Shown piece after piece: positions 49,561 through 59,886 of a stretch of DNA of 64,000 nt. Under the pieces are notes generated by a model. That model ran no database searches and was not told where the DNA came from. It saw only the letters and a list, made by a program, of their open reading frames with translations. Source of the stretch: Candidatus Adiutrix intracellularis (lineage in GTDB: Bacteria; Desulfobacterota; Desulfarculia; Adiutricales; Adiutricaceae); NCBI GenBank assembly GCA_001577715.1, contig LQAA01000091.1, positions 17,098 through 81,097 on the forward strand, in the 5' to 3' direction. A program made the position numbers and the translations under genes. Positions within the stretch are counted from its first letter, which is position 1; each line of letters begins with the position of its first letter.

Positions 49561-50001
49561 CAGTCTTATATCTATGGACTATTAGTATCTTCTTTCACTA
49601 ACAGGGTTAAATTTATCGGTAATCCCCCTCAATTCGTTGGGATAGCTTTTTTGTTTAACGTTGATTTCGGGGAATAAATAAAACAAATAATTGGGTAGAT
49701 TAAGTAAATTAATCTAGCTAATACTATGGACTTTGAAAAAGTGTTTGTCTGAACTACGGATTTTTAAATATGCGAACGCTTTCTTTTGGCCATCAAATAG
49801 GTTTTAACCGTTACTGTACTGAAGCGCGAGTCTTGGAGACGAAGATAGTAAAATTCTCCATAAGCATTTTGATTGTGTATTATCTTTCTTTTGTAATTTA
49901 GCCATGAGTTGATAGCTGGAATTCTTTTGAAAATAGTGAGAGGGGGATCAACTATTTCAGGGTCAGATCTACCATCTTTTTCGTCTTAAAGTAGTTAATT
50001 T
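49561..50001. other. Decayed DNA, nothing recognised
   Basis: It may contain the last part of the corrinoid-activator remnant. No open frame of note. Confidence 0.35.
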
Positions 50002-50740
50002 TCAGCGTAACAGACGAGCACTCCAGACGACTTGGCCCAGGATTTTTATTTTATTGGCCGCTATTTCATATGGTGGAGCTATTTCTCGGTTGTCGCTGAC
50101 AATACGGTAGACGCCGCCGGGGCGAATTTCTACTCGGTTTATCAGTATATAGCCATCAAGGTGGATAATGTAGACCTGGCCTTGGTAAATCTGACGTTGG
50201 CCGATATTGACCAGCAAAAGATCGCCGTCAGCGAAGGTTCGGTTGCATTACCGGTCCTTTGGCTAGAATGAGGCGGGCATTGTCCACATTATTGATAAGG
50301 GCGGTGATCCACTTGCGCTCAAAGCTCACCGGAATGGACGTTCGGGCGGTTTGATCCGGAACTTCTGATTCTAGGAAAGCCGGGTAGACCCAAGAACAGG
50401 GTGTATTGTTTTCTTCCTGACCGGGTGATCCCGGTAGATTATCGCTGTCATTGACCGTGATAGGCCAGGAGAGACCTTCGGTGTTGAGACCGATTAGCCA
50501 GTCCAGAGAACACTACAACGAGCGGGCCAGGTTTAGGAAATGCTCACCGCGGGGTAGACAGCCTGATTCATAATTTTGAATGGTGTTAACGGAAACGTTA
50601 ACCATTTTAGCTAGATCGCGCTGAGAAAAGCCAAGGCGTTTGCGGCGATTAGTCAGGCGCTGGGCATAGGCGCAAATCAAGCCAGGCACTGATTTGTGGG
50701 ACCAATTAATGCCGTCTTTACTAAAATCAGTAGATGTCAC
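50002..50740 (-). pseudogene. Phage-type repressor (XRE HTH plus S24/LexA-like domain), broken
   Basis: The minus-strand frame 50740-50513 encodes an XRE helix-turn-helix (RLTNRRKRLGFSQRDLAKMV, NTIQNYESGCLPRGEHF) ending ARSL with a TAG. The same frame continues CSLDWLIGL, the usual next motif, so the TAG is a nonsense mutation. Later FERKWITALIN and LILAKGPVMQPN lead into a frameshift, after which 50217-50002 gives the S24 domain end (VYIIHLDGYILINRVE, YRIVSDNREIAPPYEI). The GDSM nucleophile motif reads GPVM, so self-cleavage was lost too. It is a cI-like regulator from a former prophage, with no other phage gene left nearby. Confidence 0.72.
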
Positions 50741-51105
50741 TTAAATCACCATAGATAAATAGATTAAAAATCCCCTTAAAGTTAGAAGTTAATAAAAAGT
50801 GAAATCGCTTTTTTAGTTTTAGCGCCAAACGGATCGGCACAATGCCGATAGCTTAGTCGGTTAAAAAGATATGGTTATACGGTCGAGTTAAAGTTAACAA
50901 AAAGCTCTTTGTCTTGAAATTTTTTATTAGCCATATGAGTTTTAACTAGAATCTAGTACTAGAATAATATATTTAAAAGTTGATGTCAATATTATATTAT
51001 GTTTATTAGAGATATTTGCCTTCTTCTCCAGTTTGAGGCTGTTGGTTATTGGGGTTAAACCTGGTTAGCTGGTAATTAGACCAGGAGATTTTATAGTCTT
51101 TTTTA
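50741..51105. other. AT-rich DNA between repressor remnant and perR promoter
   Basis: Probably the old promoter region of the repressor gene. No operator repeats recognised. Confidence 0.35.
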
Positions 51106-51134
51106 TTGACAATAATATAGAAATAAGATATTAT
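51106..51134 (+). promoter_or_regulatory. Strong sigma-70 promoter of the perR-rubrerythrin unit
   Basis: TTGACA (51106-51111), a 17-base spacer and TATTAT (51129-51134), with AT-rich surroundings, 25 bp before the old perR ATG. No intact gene other than rubrerythrin lies downstream, so it most likely drives rubrerythrin now. Confidence 0.65.
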
Positions 51135-51158
51135 CTTATATAAAAGTTAGTATTTTTA

Positions 51159-51593
51159 ATGAGGCCTGAGATAAAATATAGCCTTTTTAAGGAACTTTAT
51201 CAGGGCCGGGGCCTTAAGGCCACCAGATAGCATTTTATTATATATAAAATGCTGGTTGCTAGTTGTTATTATCATACGGCCGACCAACTTTTGCGTCAGG
51301 TTACTTTTATTTTACCTGGCTTTGGTCGCAACACGGTTTACCGTGCCCTTAATTTTGGTTGACTATGATCTAGTCCTTAAATTAAGTCTGCCCGAGGGGC
51401 GGCCTGCTTTGATGGTGATTTCAGGCTGCACCACAATTTTTATTGTTTCGTTTGTGGAGCGGTAGCCGATTTTCAATGGCCGGCTTTCGTTGCTCTTTCT
51501 TGGTCCGCGGAGGTTGCGGATTTGGGTCATCCCTGGTTAGCTACGGCCGTGATTATCGGGCAGTGTCGCACTTGCACAGTTCCCTCTGGCTGA
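51159..51593 (+). pseudogene. perR: perR (Fur-family peroxide regulator) pseudogene
   Basis: From ATG 51159 one single frame of 145 codons, the right size for PerR, reads LFKELYQGRGLKATR, a TAG, IIYKMLV, YHTADQLLRQVTFILPGFGR with NTVYRALN, then three stops (TGA, TGA, TAA), ACFDGDFRLHHNFYCFVCGA with VADF, and CRTC. These are the Fur-family landmarks: a winged helix with TVYR.L and the HHxFxCxxCG metal site. Only nonsense and missense changes, no frameshift, so inactivation is recent. The order perR-rbr is common in anaerobes, where PerR represses rubrerythrin; its loss should leave rubrerythrin constitutive. Confidence 0.82.
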
Positions 51594-51690
51594 TTCAGCT
51601 TGAGGCGCATAAGCTTTGGATCTCCTCAACGGGAGCTATTGCCAGCGGGTCATTCCGGTCCTTTCTTTTTAACTTAGTACGGAGGTCACA

Positions 51691-52182
51691 ATGTCTAAAA
51701 CAACTGAAAATTTGAAAGCCGCTTTCGCCGGCGAATCCCAGGCCAACCGCAAATATCTGGCTTTCGCTCACAAGGCCGAGCAGGAGAAAAAGCCTTATGC
51801 CGCTCGTATTTTTCGGGCCGCTGCCGAGGCCGAAACAGTTCACGCCCACGCTCATCTCCAGGCTCTGAAAGCTGTAGCCGCCACTGAGGAAAATCTTAAA
51901 GAGGCTATTGTTGGCGAGACTTTTGAATTTACTGATATGTATCCTGACATGATCAAAGCGGCTCAGGTTGAGGGTGACAAGACTGCCGAGCGGAGTATGA
52001 CTCTGGCCAACGAAGCGGAAAAAATTCATGCCGAGTTTTTTAAAAAAGCTCTAGCTAATCCCGGTCAGGCTGCTACCCAGATATTTATCTGCTCGGTCTG
52101 TGGACATGTGGCCGAAGGTCACGCCCCCGACACTTGCCCTATCTGCGGCTCTAAAACTAGGGCTTACAAAGAAATCGCTTAA
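51691..52182 (+). CDS. rbr: Rubrerythrin (NADH-linked peroxidase)
   Basis: Reduces hydrogen peroxide to water in the cytoplasm of anaerobes. 163 residues. The N-terminal ferritin-like four-helix domain carries the diiron ligands in FAGESQANRKY, AEAETVHAHAH, VGETFEF and NEAEKIHAEFF. The C-terminal rubredoxin-like Fe(Cys)4 domain shows CSVCGHVAEG and CPICGS. The ATG has a GGAGGT site eight bases upstream. It lies 97 bp after the dead perR and shares its promoter. Retained although its regulator is lost, which suggests continued exposure to oxygen or peroxide inside the host. Confidence 0.96.
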   Translation: MSKTTENLKAAFAGESQANRKYLAFAHKAEQEKKPYAARIFRAAAEAETVHAHAHLQALKAVAATEENLKEAIVGETFEFTDMYPDMIKAAQVEGDKTAERSMTLANEAEKIHAEFFKKALANPGQAATQIFICSVCGHVAEGHAPDTCPICGSKTRAYKEIA

Positions 52183-52195
52183 TTAATAGAAGCGG

Positions 52196-52235
52196 GTGGG
52201 CAGCGTGGGCTAGTCCCTGCCGCCTGCCCGGCGAT
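52196..52235 (+). terminator. Hairpin after rubrerythrin
   Basis: GGGCAG (52198-52203) can pair with CTGCCC (52224-52229) with an inner GGG/CCC pairing. The T-run is nearly absent (GCGATTTCCT), so it may be an eroded or weak intrinsic terminator. Confidence 0.4.
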
Positions 52236-52844
52236 TTCCTATTATTAAGTGGTTCAATTTGGCGAGCTTGTAAAGGGTTTATAAAATAATTAAATTATGC
52301 TTCCATCGAATTAGACTGCTCTTATTAAAACTATTAGTTATTTAATTAATAATTTCAACCTATTAGCTATCTATTAAGTTTCATTAGACTCAGATCGTTG
52401 GATTTTGTAGCTAAGCTAGTCTAAGTTAGCTAATTAATTAAATTTATTCTTTAGCTCACGGTTGGTGCAGTCTCGGAGATGTGGTTCAACTGATACAATG
52501 TTTGGGTTCCAGGCTAGGAAATATTTCTCTCTTTTATTTTTGAAGTGGGGCTGTTAGTCGGCAAATCTTTTTAGCTGATTTAGCCTAAATAGGTTCTGGT
52601 TAAGGTTATGTTTGGCCGCTTACTTTTCATCCTCTAGTTGCCATCAGAAACTAGAGGTTTGTCAATTAACTCCGACTAATAAAGGGTATAAGCTTATCTA
52701 CTCAAGATTGTTCCTGACTTCGAATATTATTTTATTTACCTATAAACTGGTCCTGGTTAAGATGCTAGAGTGATTCAGCCAGGAAACCAGGTTGTTAACA
52801 AGTTTTTTGCTATCTTCGATTAAAGATTTTTATTTTGACACATT
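52236..52844. other. Decayed DNA after rubrerythrin
   Basis: The only protein-like hint is at about 52.5-52.65 kb (RQIFLADLA); no family assigned. Confidence 0.35.
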
Positions 52845-53335
52845 TTATATTGAGTCTATTGGAAGGATTGCATGGTCGTTTTATTGATCATAGGATTTAT
52901 GATTCTGCGAGACGGGGGTAAGAAACAAGTCTGCGAATAGAAAATCACCTTGCGCTGGCTAGATAAACAGGTTTCAAAAATTAAAGAATTGCACCATATC
53001 TTTTTGAGCGATAATCTTTATGCCTATCAACTATTCCATGAAAAAATTTTTCGGTTTGAATTTATCTTTATCTATAACCATTCCAGTTATAAGACTTTAC
53101 AATAGTATCTTTCTAGAGTAAAACTAAATGGCTTACCTTCGTGCAAACCTATTCCAGGCAAAGGTTGAAAATAATATCGGGATAAATGGCTGGAAGGGAT
53201 TTCAATTCGCTATGACGAAAATTTTTTGGAAGTTAACTAGATTGAGTTTGGAATAACAGACCCCGCCGTTAAAGTAAAGGTTTTGATTTATAGTTTTATT
53301 ACCAAAAAGGGATAAAAGATTAAATAGTTTTTCGT
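52845..53335 (+). mobile_element. Degenerate DDE-transposase insertion sequence, family A copy 3 (internally deleted)
   Basis: Starts like copy 1 (GGATTGCATGGTCGTTTTATT), then jumps about 340 bp of copy 1, then reads FLSDNLYAYQLFHEKIF (about 53010), FIYNHSSYKTLQ, WLEGISIRYDENFLEVN and ITDPAVKVKVLIYS (about 53255). The N-terminal third is deleted and the C-terminal end is missing after 53335. Closest to copy 1 in layout. Inactive. Confidence 0.7.
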
Positions 53336-55659
53336 TTTCGGTAGTTAGTCAGGGTGAAGGGTAGATAGGATTATAATATTTATTTTTTTAAATCTCTGGC
53401 TGCTGGTAATTAAGGTTGACGATTATAAATATCATTCTAGTAAAATTTTATTTTGTGAGGATCGGTAGCGCGATTATATGCTGTTAGTAAATAGTTATTA
53501 TGTTTTCCTGTTTATCTATGACTAGGTGGAGGGTTCTATGCAGCTGGCAATTGAAAGAATAAATAAAACAATAAATTATATAAAATAAGAGAGATCTTGA
53601 TATATCTGATCAATATCTCGAAGCTGTAAAGGTTGTATCGCCGGAATTTTTTATCCAGGGGTGGCTTTAGCCTGTTGAAAGATATAAAATCGAAATTAAC
53701 TATGGAACGGAGGAAATAAGTGGCTCGAGCCGACTTAATCGAAGAAATAAAGGAAAAATTAAAGAAAAAGTTCTAAGCCGCCAGTGACGGTAACTCGTAT
53801 TATGTTGTCTGATAGGGACCGGGCCTATTTAACCGATTGCTATCCGTTTCCGTAAACGTTAGGAGCTATGCAGCCGTTTATATTTTACAAGCCTTGCTAG
53901 TTTTTGGGCCGGTATATAAAAAAAGATAATATTGCTCCAGTTAAATTTTTGGGTCGGTTGGCGAGTTGCTTGAGATATAGCTGCAGCTTGAGGTTGAATA
54001 GGATAGCTTGGCTGAGGCTGGAGAGACTATCCGCCTGGCGGTTTTGTACCGTAATTTTGTTGATATTGAATGCAGCAATTTGAATAAGCCTTCTTTACTT
54101 TACAGGAAAGAAAGAAGCTGATCCTAGACTCTTACGATGTTATGCGGCTCATTACCGATGAAGATGCCTAAGTGGCCCTTGATGTTGCCAGACGATCGAT
54201 GCACATTATTTACAAAAAGTAGGCGGGTGGAAAAGTCTTTACGAGTTTTAAAACAGATAATTTTTGACTGGGCTGTTAAGTTTAACGAAGTTTGGAATGA
54301 AGTGACGGCTGATTTTCTAGAAATAAATTCTGATTTGTGGGAGTATTTAAGCGATGGATTACCTAAAATGGAAATTAACGGAAATAACAGTTCTTCTTTA
54401 GATTAGATTATCAATTAATTAAGGTAAATCCGGTAAAACGCATCTTGTTCGAATTATAAGTAAGCTCGCTTTTGAAGAGAGTATTTTTAAAATTTTGTTG
54501 ATATGATTAGGGTCAATGATTTCTGGGAAACTCTGCTTTTGCATGCTTACTGCTTATTGATGAAGATCGGCGATGATGATCAGTCCCAGCCTAGCGACTC
54601 TTTAAGTAAATTTTTTAAGCGGCATAAGTTATTTTTTATTATCAACATTAGGGAATATCTCTCTACCTCCAAAAAAGCGTAAAATACCAGTAGTTAGATT
54701 TTGAATCAGTTCAATTATTTTTACCTCTTTGAAGCTAAGAAATATTAGGATGTGACTTGCTCGGTTGTTCTTCTTGACTCCGATTATTTCAGTATATGTG
54801 AATGTGGACGCCACTGGGATCAGGGCTTATCTGCAGATGAAGAAGCGCTATTTTGTAAGTTTGCTCGTCCACATCAAGATCTCAGGTAAGTTTTGGTCTT
54901 AAGTGATCTTTACTAGCTCTTGTTGCTTGAGGGTAACTTTATGTTTATAGTTTTGGATTAAATTGATGCTATCATCAATTTGGTTGCGATATTAGATCCT
55001 AATTGCGATCCTTAGGTAGAACGGCAGAGAGCCATAGTTGGGATTTTTTGCTAAATTTTGTTTAGCTATGGCTCAAGACAGATGTTTACTCTCTTAAATT
55101 TTTGTTACTTCTTGATTTGGTCGAGGCGGCTAGGTGGATGATAACCTCTAGGACGAAAATGGTTTTTGTTCTGGTCAAGAAATTTATTTCATATGGTACC
55201 TATTTATTCCTCCCTAAAATTTTTGAAAAAAGATTATGTCGCTAGAATGCTATCGCGCTATTTTCTGTAGTGTTTTATTAGCATGTATAGAAACGCCTGA
55301 TTAATGAATAGGTGCGGGGGGGGGGTAAAAGCTTGAAAGATAAATTAACTTATCTCACTACCGATTCTGATAAGCATCTTGTCCTTGAAAATTACTATCA
55401 TGAAGCTTCGGGAAAATATTGGTGCGCACACTCTTAAAAAATGGGGTAGTAAGATTAATTCTAGCCTCTAGCCCTGAGTATTTTTACCCGAAGTTTCTGC
55501 TACAAAAAATATTTAGATATGACGGAAATAGATCTATGTCTGGCTAAGGGTGATTAAAATGATCATAAAAATTTCACCTTCCTGTTAAGTTGATTTATGA
55601 GTGTGTCTTCTTCGGTTTCGACCATGATCGTTTCCTGAATATGTGTTGTCCGTTAAAGA
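53336..55659 (+). other. Decayed block with unassigned gene remnants, one P-loop-like
   Basis: Readable pieces include VTVTRIMLSDRDRAYLTD (about 53790), RLAVLYRNFVDIE (about 54030), an 89-codon open frame at 54137-54406 (WEYLSDGLPKMEINGNNSS), and directly after it GKSGKTHLVRIISKLAF (about 54430), which looks like a Walker A loop of an AAA/DnaA-like ATPase. Then SDSLSKFFKRHKLFFI and others follow to about 54.7 kb. Stops and shifts are frequent. A poly-G run (55315-55327) sits near the right side. I cannot name the gene or genes. Confidence 0.35.
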
Positions 55660-55943
55660 TCAATACCGTCACCCTTTTTTTTTGACTTTTCTAGTAGTAC
55701 TAAAGTTTATATAGTTATATTATTAATCTGCTAAAATAGATTTCCTTACTCCCCAGTATGTTAATCTAGTTCATAAAATGCTGATCAAATTTTTGGTCAG
55801 TTAGAAAAGTTTAATGAAAAAATGAATGAGCTTATTTTTATAATTAATTACAATATTTTATAATAAAATAACTTTTTAATTATAATTTTAGATTTGTTTA
55901 GTAAACAAAAACTCTAATTGTTAATTTCCTGCTAACGAATGTG
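55660..55943. mobile_element. TIR element (MITE-like), copy 3, inverted and eroded
   Basis: The reverse complement aligns with copies 1 and 2: CACATTCGTTAGCAGGAAAT at the 55943 end, then CTAAAATTATAATTAAAAAG, ATAAAATATTGTAATTAATT, TTCTAACTGACCAAAAATTT. The far end near 55660 is too eroded to place exactly, and no target duplication could be confirmed. Non-coding. Confidence 0.55.
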
Positions 55944-56272
55944 TAGTGTGTCGTTTGCCGGTTAAACTCAAGATAAACGGCTACCAGTTTATAACCCTCG
56001 TACTGGCTAAGGCGTGCCAATCCCTTAGTGTTGATAGTTAGAGCTAGATGATTCCGTTCCAAATTTTAAGCTAGATAACGGCCAATTGTTTTGGAGCTAA
56101 GACCGAACTTCTTCAAGCCCATAAAATTTATCGGCTCGACTAGAGTGATTTCAGAAGCTAGGGCCGCCAGACTAAAATTAGATCGGTAAACCGTAATCAA
56201 ATCTAGTATAATGGCAGCGCCGATTTTTTTATAATCCACTCTCTTCCGGTTTAATTTATGAACTACTAACAA
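55944..56272 (-). pseudogene. Unidentified short coding remnant
   Basis: On the minus strand 56272-56066 is open (AAIILDLITVYRSNFSLAAL, INFMGLKKFGLSSKTIGRYL) and, past a TAA, the same frame continues NLERNHLALTINTKGLARLS and YEGYKLVAVYLEFNRQ. The continuity across the stop indicates a former gene of at least 100 codons. I do not recognise the family. Confidence 0.4.
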
Positions 56273-56432
56273 GCAATTTTTGAGCCAATTTAATTTTGAC
56301 CAATCTTCCTAAGTGCTTGTTTCTTTTGTTTGAGATTTTAGACGCCATTATGGTAATATAAAAATGACATAAGAAAGGGTTAGGTTCATTTCCCTTAAAT
56401 CAGCTCTGTGGGACAGTCCACCTGAGGTAATC
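56273..56432. other. lon upstream region
   Basis: It should hold the lon promoter. I found no heat-shock (CIRCE or HAIR) operator. ATGGTAATAT near 56350 could be a -10 element, but no matching -35 was evident. Confidence 0.3.
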
Positions 56433-58886
56433 TTGAGTACTTATAAAAACGAATCCAATATTCCCGGCGTCTTGCCTCTTTTGGCCGTGCGCGATGTAGT
56501 TATTTTCACTGATATGATCCTGCCACTTTTTATCGGCCGTGACATTTCCGTGGCGGCGGTGGAAGCAGCCCAGGAAACCAACAAACTAGTTCTTATTGCC
56601 GCTCAGAAAGATCAGTCCCGCGATGATCCCACTCCAGACGATATCCATCAAGTGGGAACAGTGGCCATGATCATGCGCCAGCTCAAGATGCCGGACGGCC
56701 GCTTGAAAGTTCTAGTTCAGGGTCTGATTCGAGCTCGTCGCACGGCTGTCCTAGCCCAGGAACCTTACATAAAGGTTAATATTGAACCATTGCCTGAATG
56801 GCCTATCCCGGAATCGTCTATAGAACTGGAAGCCCTCATGCGGAATGTGCGTGAGCAGAGCCAAAAAATACTGTCACTTAAAGACGTTTTAAGCGACGAG
56901 GTGGTTTCCATACTCGATAATATTAATGACCCAGGGCGACTGGCCGATTTAGTAACTAGCAATCTAAAGGTTAAAGTAGAAGTAGCCCAAAAAGTTCTTG
57001 AGACGACCAATCCTAAAGAGCGCTTAAAATTAGTCAGTGACTTTTTGGGTCAGGAATTAAAAGTGGCCACTATGCAAGCCAAATTGGACTCAGAAGCCCG
57101 GGAGGAGATGGACAAATCCCAACGCGAATATTATCTCCGCGAACAACTCCGGGCCATTAAGCGGGAACTGGGGGAAGAAAGCGCCCGGGATGACGAAATT
57201 ACTGAATATCGTGACAAAATTAAAAAAATTCGTCTGCCTAAAGAAGTGGGTAGCGAGGCTTTAAAACAACTGGGTCGTATGGAATGGACCCATCCCGATG
57301 CCGCCGAATCTAGCCTCATACGTACCTATCTCGACTGGATTCTGGATCTACCTTGGTCTGTATCCACTCGGGACCATCTAGATTTAACGGAGGCTAAAAA
57401 AGTTCTGGACGCTGACCACTATAATTTAGAAAAAGTCAAGAACCGTATACTGGAATACCTAGCCGTCCGCAAACTCCACAAACGCCAGAAAGGCTCCATT
57501 ATCTGTTTTGTGGGGCCTCCGGGAGTGGGAAAAACATCTTTAGGCCAATCTATAGCCAGAGCCATGGGTCGCAAGTTCGTACGTTTTTCTCTGGGCGGTA
57601 TGAGAGATGAGGCCGAAATTCGTGGCCACCGCCGTACTTACATCGGGGCCCTTCCCGGCCGTATCATTCAGGGACTCAAAACGGCCGGTTCTAATAACCC
57701 TGTCTTTATGCTTGACGAAGTAGATAAGATCGGGGCTGATTTTAGAGGTGACCCGGCTGCCGCTTTGTTAGAAGTATTGGATCCGGAACAAAATAACGCT
57801 TTTTCTGATCACTATCTAAATCTACCCTTTGATTTATCTAAAGTTATGTTTATTACCACGGCCAATCTTTTAGATCCTATTCCCCAAGCTTTAGAAGACC
57901 GTATGGAAATCATCCATCTATCTGGCTACACCGCTGAGGAAAAAGTTGAAATAGCCAAGCGCCATCTCGTGCCTCGTCTGGTAATTGACCATGGCCTGAC
58001 TAAAAATCAGCTACTTTTTACAGACCCAGCCCTTAAAAATATTATTGCTTCCTACACTCAGGAGGCCGGCTTGAGGGGACTTGATAAAAAAATGGCGGCC
58101 ATCTGCCGCAAGGTTGCCAGAAAGGTGGCCGAGGGCCGTCCTGGACCTTACCGGGTTACCCCGTCTTTGCTTCAAAAATATCTGGGGCCACCTGAAATTC
58201 TGCCTGAACCAGAACGAATCGAAGGACAGGTAGGAGTGGCCACGGGTCTGGCCTGGACCGAATTTGGTGGAGAAATTATGTATATTGAGGTTCGGACCAT
58301 GAGCGGTAAGGGTAATCTTACCTTAACCGGGCAGCTCGGTGAGGTGATGAAAGAAAGCGCTCAGACCGCCTTAGCCTATACCCGTAGCCAGGCTAGAGAG
58401 CTAGGATTAGCCGCATCTTTTTATGAAGATATAGACATCCATATCCATGTCCCCGCCGGGGCCGTACCCAAAGAAGGTCCTTCGGCTGGCGTTTCTCTTA
58501 TGGCCGCCCTAATCTCAGCTCTGACTAACCGTCCGGTACCCAGAGATGTAGCTATGACTGGCGAAATAACTTTACGCGGCCAAATTATGCCCATTGGTGG
58601 CTTAAAGGAAAAAGCTTTGGCTGCTTTGCGGACGGGTATCAAAAAAGTTATTATTCCCCGACAAAATCTCAAGGATCTTGAAGATATCCCTCCCCAGATT
58701 CGCAATAAAATAAAATTTATCGATGTTGAGAATATTGATCAATTCTTAAAAATAGTTTTTAATTCATCCAGGGTGACCTTAAAACGCCGCCCCCCTCGGA
58801 GAATGAAATTACGCTCCAGCCTCCACCGGTCAAAAAGAAGTACTAGGACAGGGAACGTTAGATATCAGTCGGAAGTTTTAGTTTAG
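56433..58886 (+). CDS. lon: ATP-dependent protease Lon
   Basis: A cytoplasmic homohexameric AAA+ protease that degrades misfolded and regulatory proteins. 817 residues. The substrate-binding LAN domain covers about 1-205 (LPLLAVRDVVIFTDMILPLF), a coiled-coil linker follows, and the AAA+ module has Walker A GPPGVGKTSLG (about 363) and Walker B PVFMLDEVDK. The Ser-Lys protease domain has GPSAGVSL with the nucleophile Ser and the catalytic Lys in GGLKEKALAALRTG. The start is TTG with a TGAGGTAA site. The last 35 or so residues, rich in Arg/Lys/Ser, extend past the usual end and may be read-through of former 3' DNA. Intact. Confidence 0.96.
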   Translation: MSTYKNESNIPGVLPLLAVRDVVIFTDMILPLFIGRDISVAAVEAAQETNKLVLIAAQKDQSRDDPTPDDIHQVGTVAMIMRQLKMPDGRLKVLVQGLIRARRTAVLAQEPYIKVNIEPLPEWPIPESSIELEALMRNVREQSQKILSLKDVLSDEVVSILDNINDPGRLADLVTSNLKVKVEVAQKVLETTNPKERLKLVSDFLGQELKVATMQAKLDSEAREEMDKSQREYYLREQLRAIKRELGEESARDDEITEYRDKIKKIRLPKEVGSEALKQLGRMEWTHPDAAESSLIRTYLDWILDLPWSVSTRDHLDLTEAKKVLDADHYNLEKVKNRILEYLAVRKLHKRQKGSIICFVGPPGVGKTSLGQSIARAMGRKFVRFSLGGMRDEAEIRGHRRTYIGALPGRIIQGLKTAGSNNPVFMLDEVDKIGADFRGDPAAALLEVLDPEQNNAFSDHYLNLPFDLSKVMFITTANLLDPIPQALEDRMEIIHLSGYTAEEKVEIAKRHLVPRLVIDHGLTKNQLLFTDPALKNIIASYTQEAGLRGLDKKMAAICRKVARKVAEGRPGPYRVTPSLLQKYLGPPEILPEPERIEGQVGVATGLAWTEFGGEIMYIEVRTMSGKGNLTLTGQLGEVMKESAQTALAYTRSQARELGLAASFYEDIDIHIHVPAGAVPKEGPSAGVSLMAALISALTNRPVPRDVAMTGEITLRGQIMPIGGLKEKALAALRTGIKKVIIPRQNLKDLEDIPPQIRNKIKFIDVENIDQFLKIVFNSSRVTLKRRPPRRMKLRSSLHRSKRSTRTGNVRYQSEVLV

Positions 58887-58895
58887 GGGGAGAGA

Positions 58896-59760
58896 ATGAG
58901 TAGCGCTGCTAAGGCTGGTCCCGACCAGAATTATTATCTTTGTGGTCATAGGTGTTATATCGAGAGGGCTCAGGGTAAAATTGGGTATTTTGTGCCCGGG
59001 TGAGAGATCGACTTTTCTAGCGCTGTCTTTCATTCGGGTGAAGAGCCACCCTTTTTCGACGGTGGAGAGATATAAGGCGGATCGGGAATTATTTTTTTAC
59101 CCGCTGTGTTCTACATTGCGTCTTTTACCAAAACTGGCAAATATTTTAGGCTTCGGTCAGTTAGGAAAGTTTTATAAACAAACTTTTTGAAATCATGCTT
59201 GAGCTGGAAGCCAATGGGGCTTTGAATATCAATTTAGTTTCCCTTACTTCCTATGTGCCTCAGATCGCATCAACTTTAAATGTCGCTAAAAAGTGAGGTT
59301 TATCCATTTCTATCAGTTATAATACCAGGGGCTATGATTTGCTGATGGCTTTAAATATTATGGACGGTTTGGTGGATATCTATCTTCTCGACGCTAAAAT
59401 GGTGCCTCTGACTGGGGTTAGTCTGGACGAACCTAATGTTTAGGTTGTACGACTTCTGGGATCTGGTGATTACTCCAAATTAAACCGACAGGCGCTTATG
59501 AAGGTTTATCGCTACGTGGGAGGGATCCTGCGGGTGGACGGCCATACGGCATAGTCAAGCGGGAACTTTTAATCTGCTATCTGGTTTTATTGGACGATTT
59601 AGCCCGCACCACACGATCATGCTCCCTTGGTTGGCGGACTCCTTCGGCTTTACGGTGAACCCTAGCTCGATGGCTCAATACTAGCCGAAAGATCTAATCA
59701 AAGATAGCCTCTAAAATTTTTCCGGATCTAATGAGGCCATTAAGTATCCGGAAATATGAA
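58896..59760 (+). pseudogene. PflX-like (PFL-activase-related) radical SAM protein pseudogene
   Basis: From an ATG at 58896 with AGGGGG upstream: YYLCGHRCYIERAQGKIGYF, then a TGA, FHSGEEPPFFDGGEI, a TAA, GSGIIFLPAV, and in a shifted frame ELEANGALNINLVSL, ISISYNTRGYDLLMAL, MDGLVDIYLLDAKMVP and LMKVYRYVGGILRVDGH. This matches the family C.LC...C..dR..G..G, EEPP...G.GSGTIFF, GahNINlVtP, YNt.GYe, vDiYLpD.Ky, and M.rQvG...G, where the catalytic CxxxCxxC is no longer readable. It lies 10 bp after lon. The start codon and ribosome site survive, so decay is fairly recent. Confidence 0.72.
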
Positions 59761-59886
59761 GATACAGTAGATTTGGTCGTTCACTGTAATCTGTTCAACA
59801 CATTCGTCCAGGATCTTAAGGTAGCAAATTACTATTTGCCAGACTTTGATCATCCGAAAGTCTTCAATCATTAAAGAGGTGACCTC

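Noticed and set aside
51229..51253. Perfect 10-bp palindrome AGCATTTTAT-TATAT-ATAAAATGCT upstream of rubrerythrin, possible operator
   Set aside because: It lies inside the reading frame of the perR remnant, about 95 bp downstream of the promoter, so it is probably chance in AT-rich DNA; no second copy was seen.
55315..55327. Poly-G run as a phase-variation tract
   Set aside because: It does not lie in or directly before an intact gene; similar G-runs occur elsewhere in decayed DNA.
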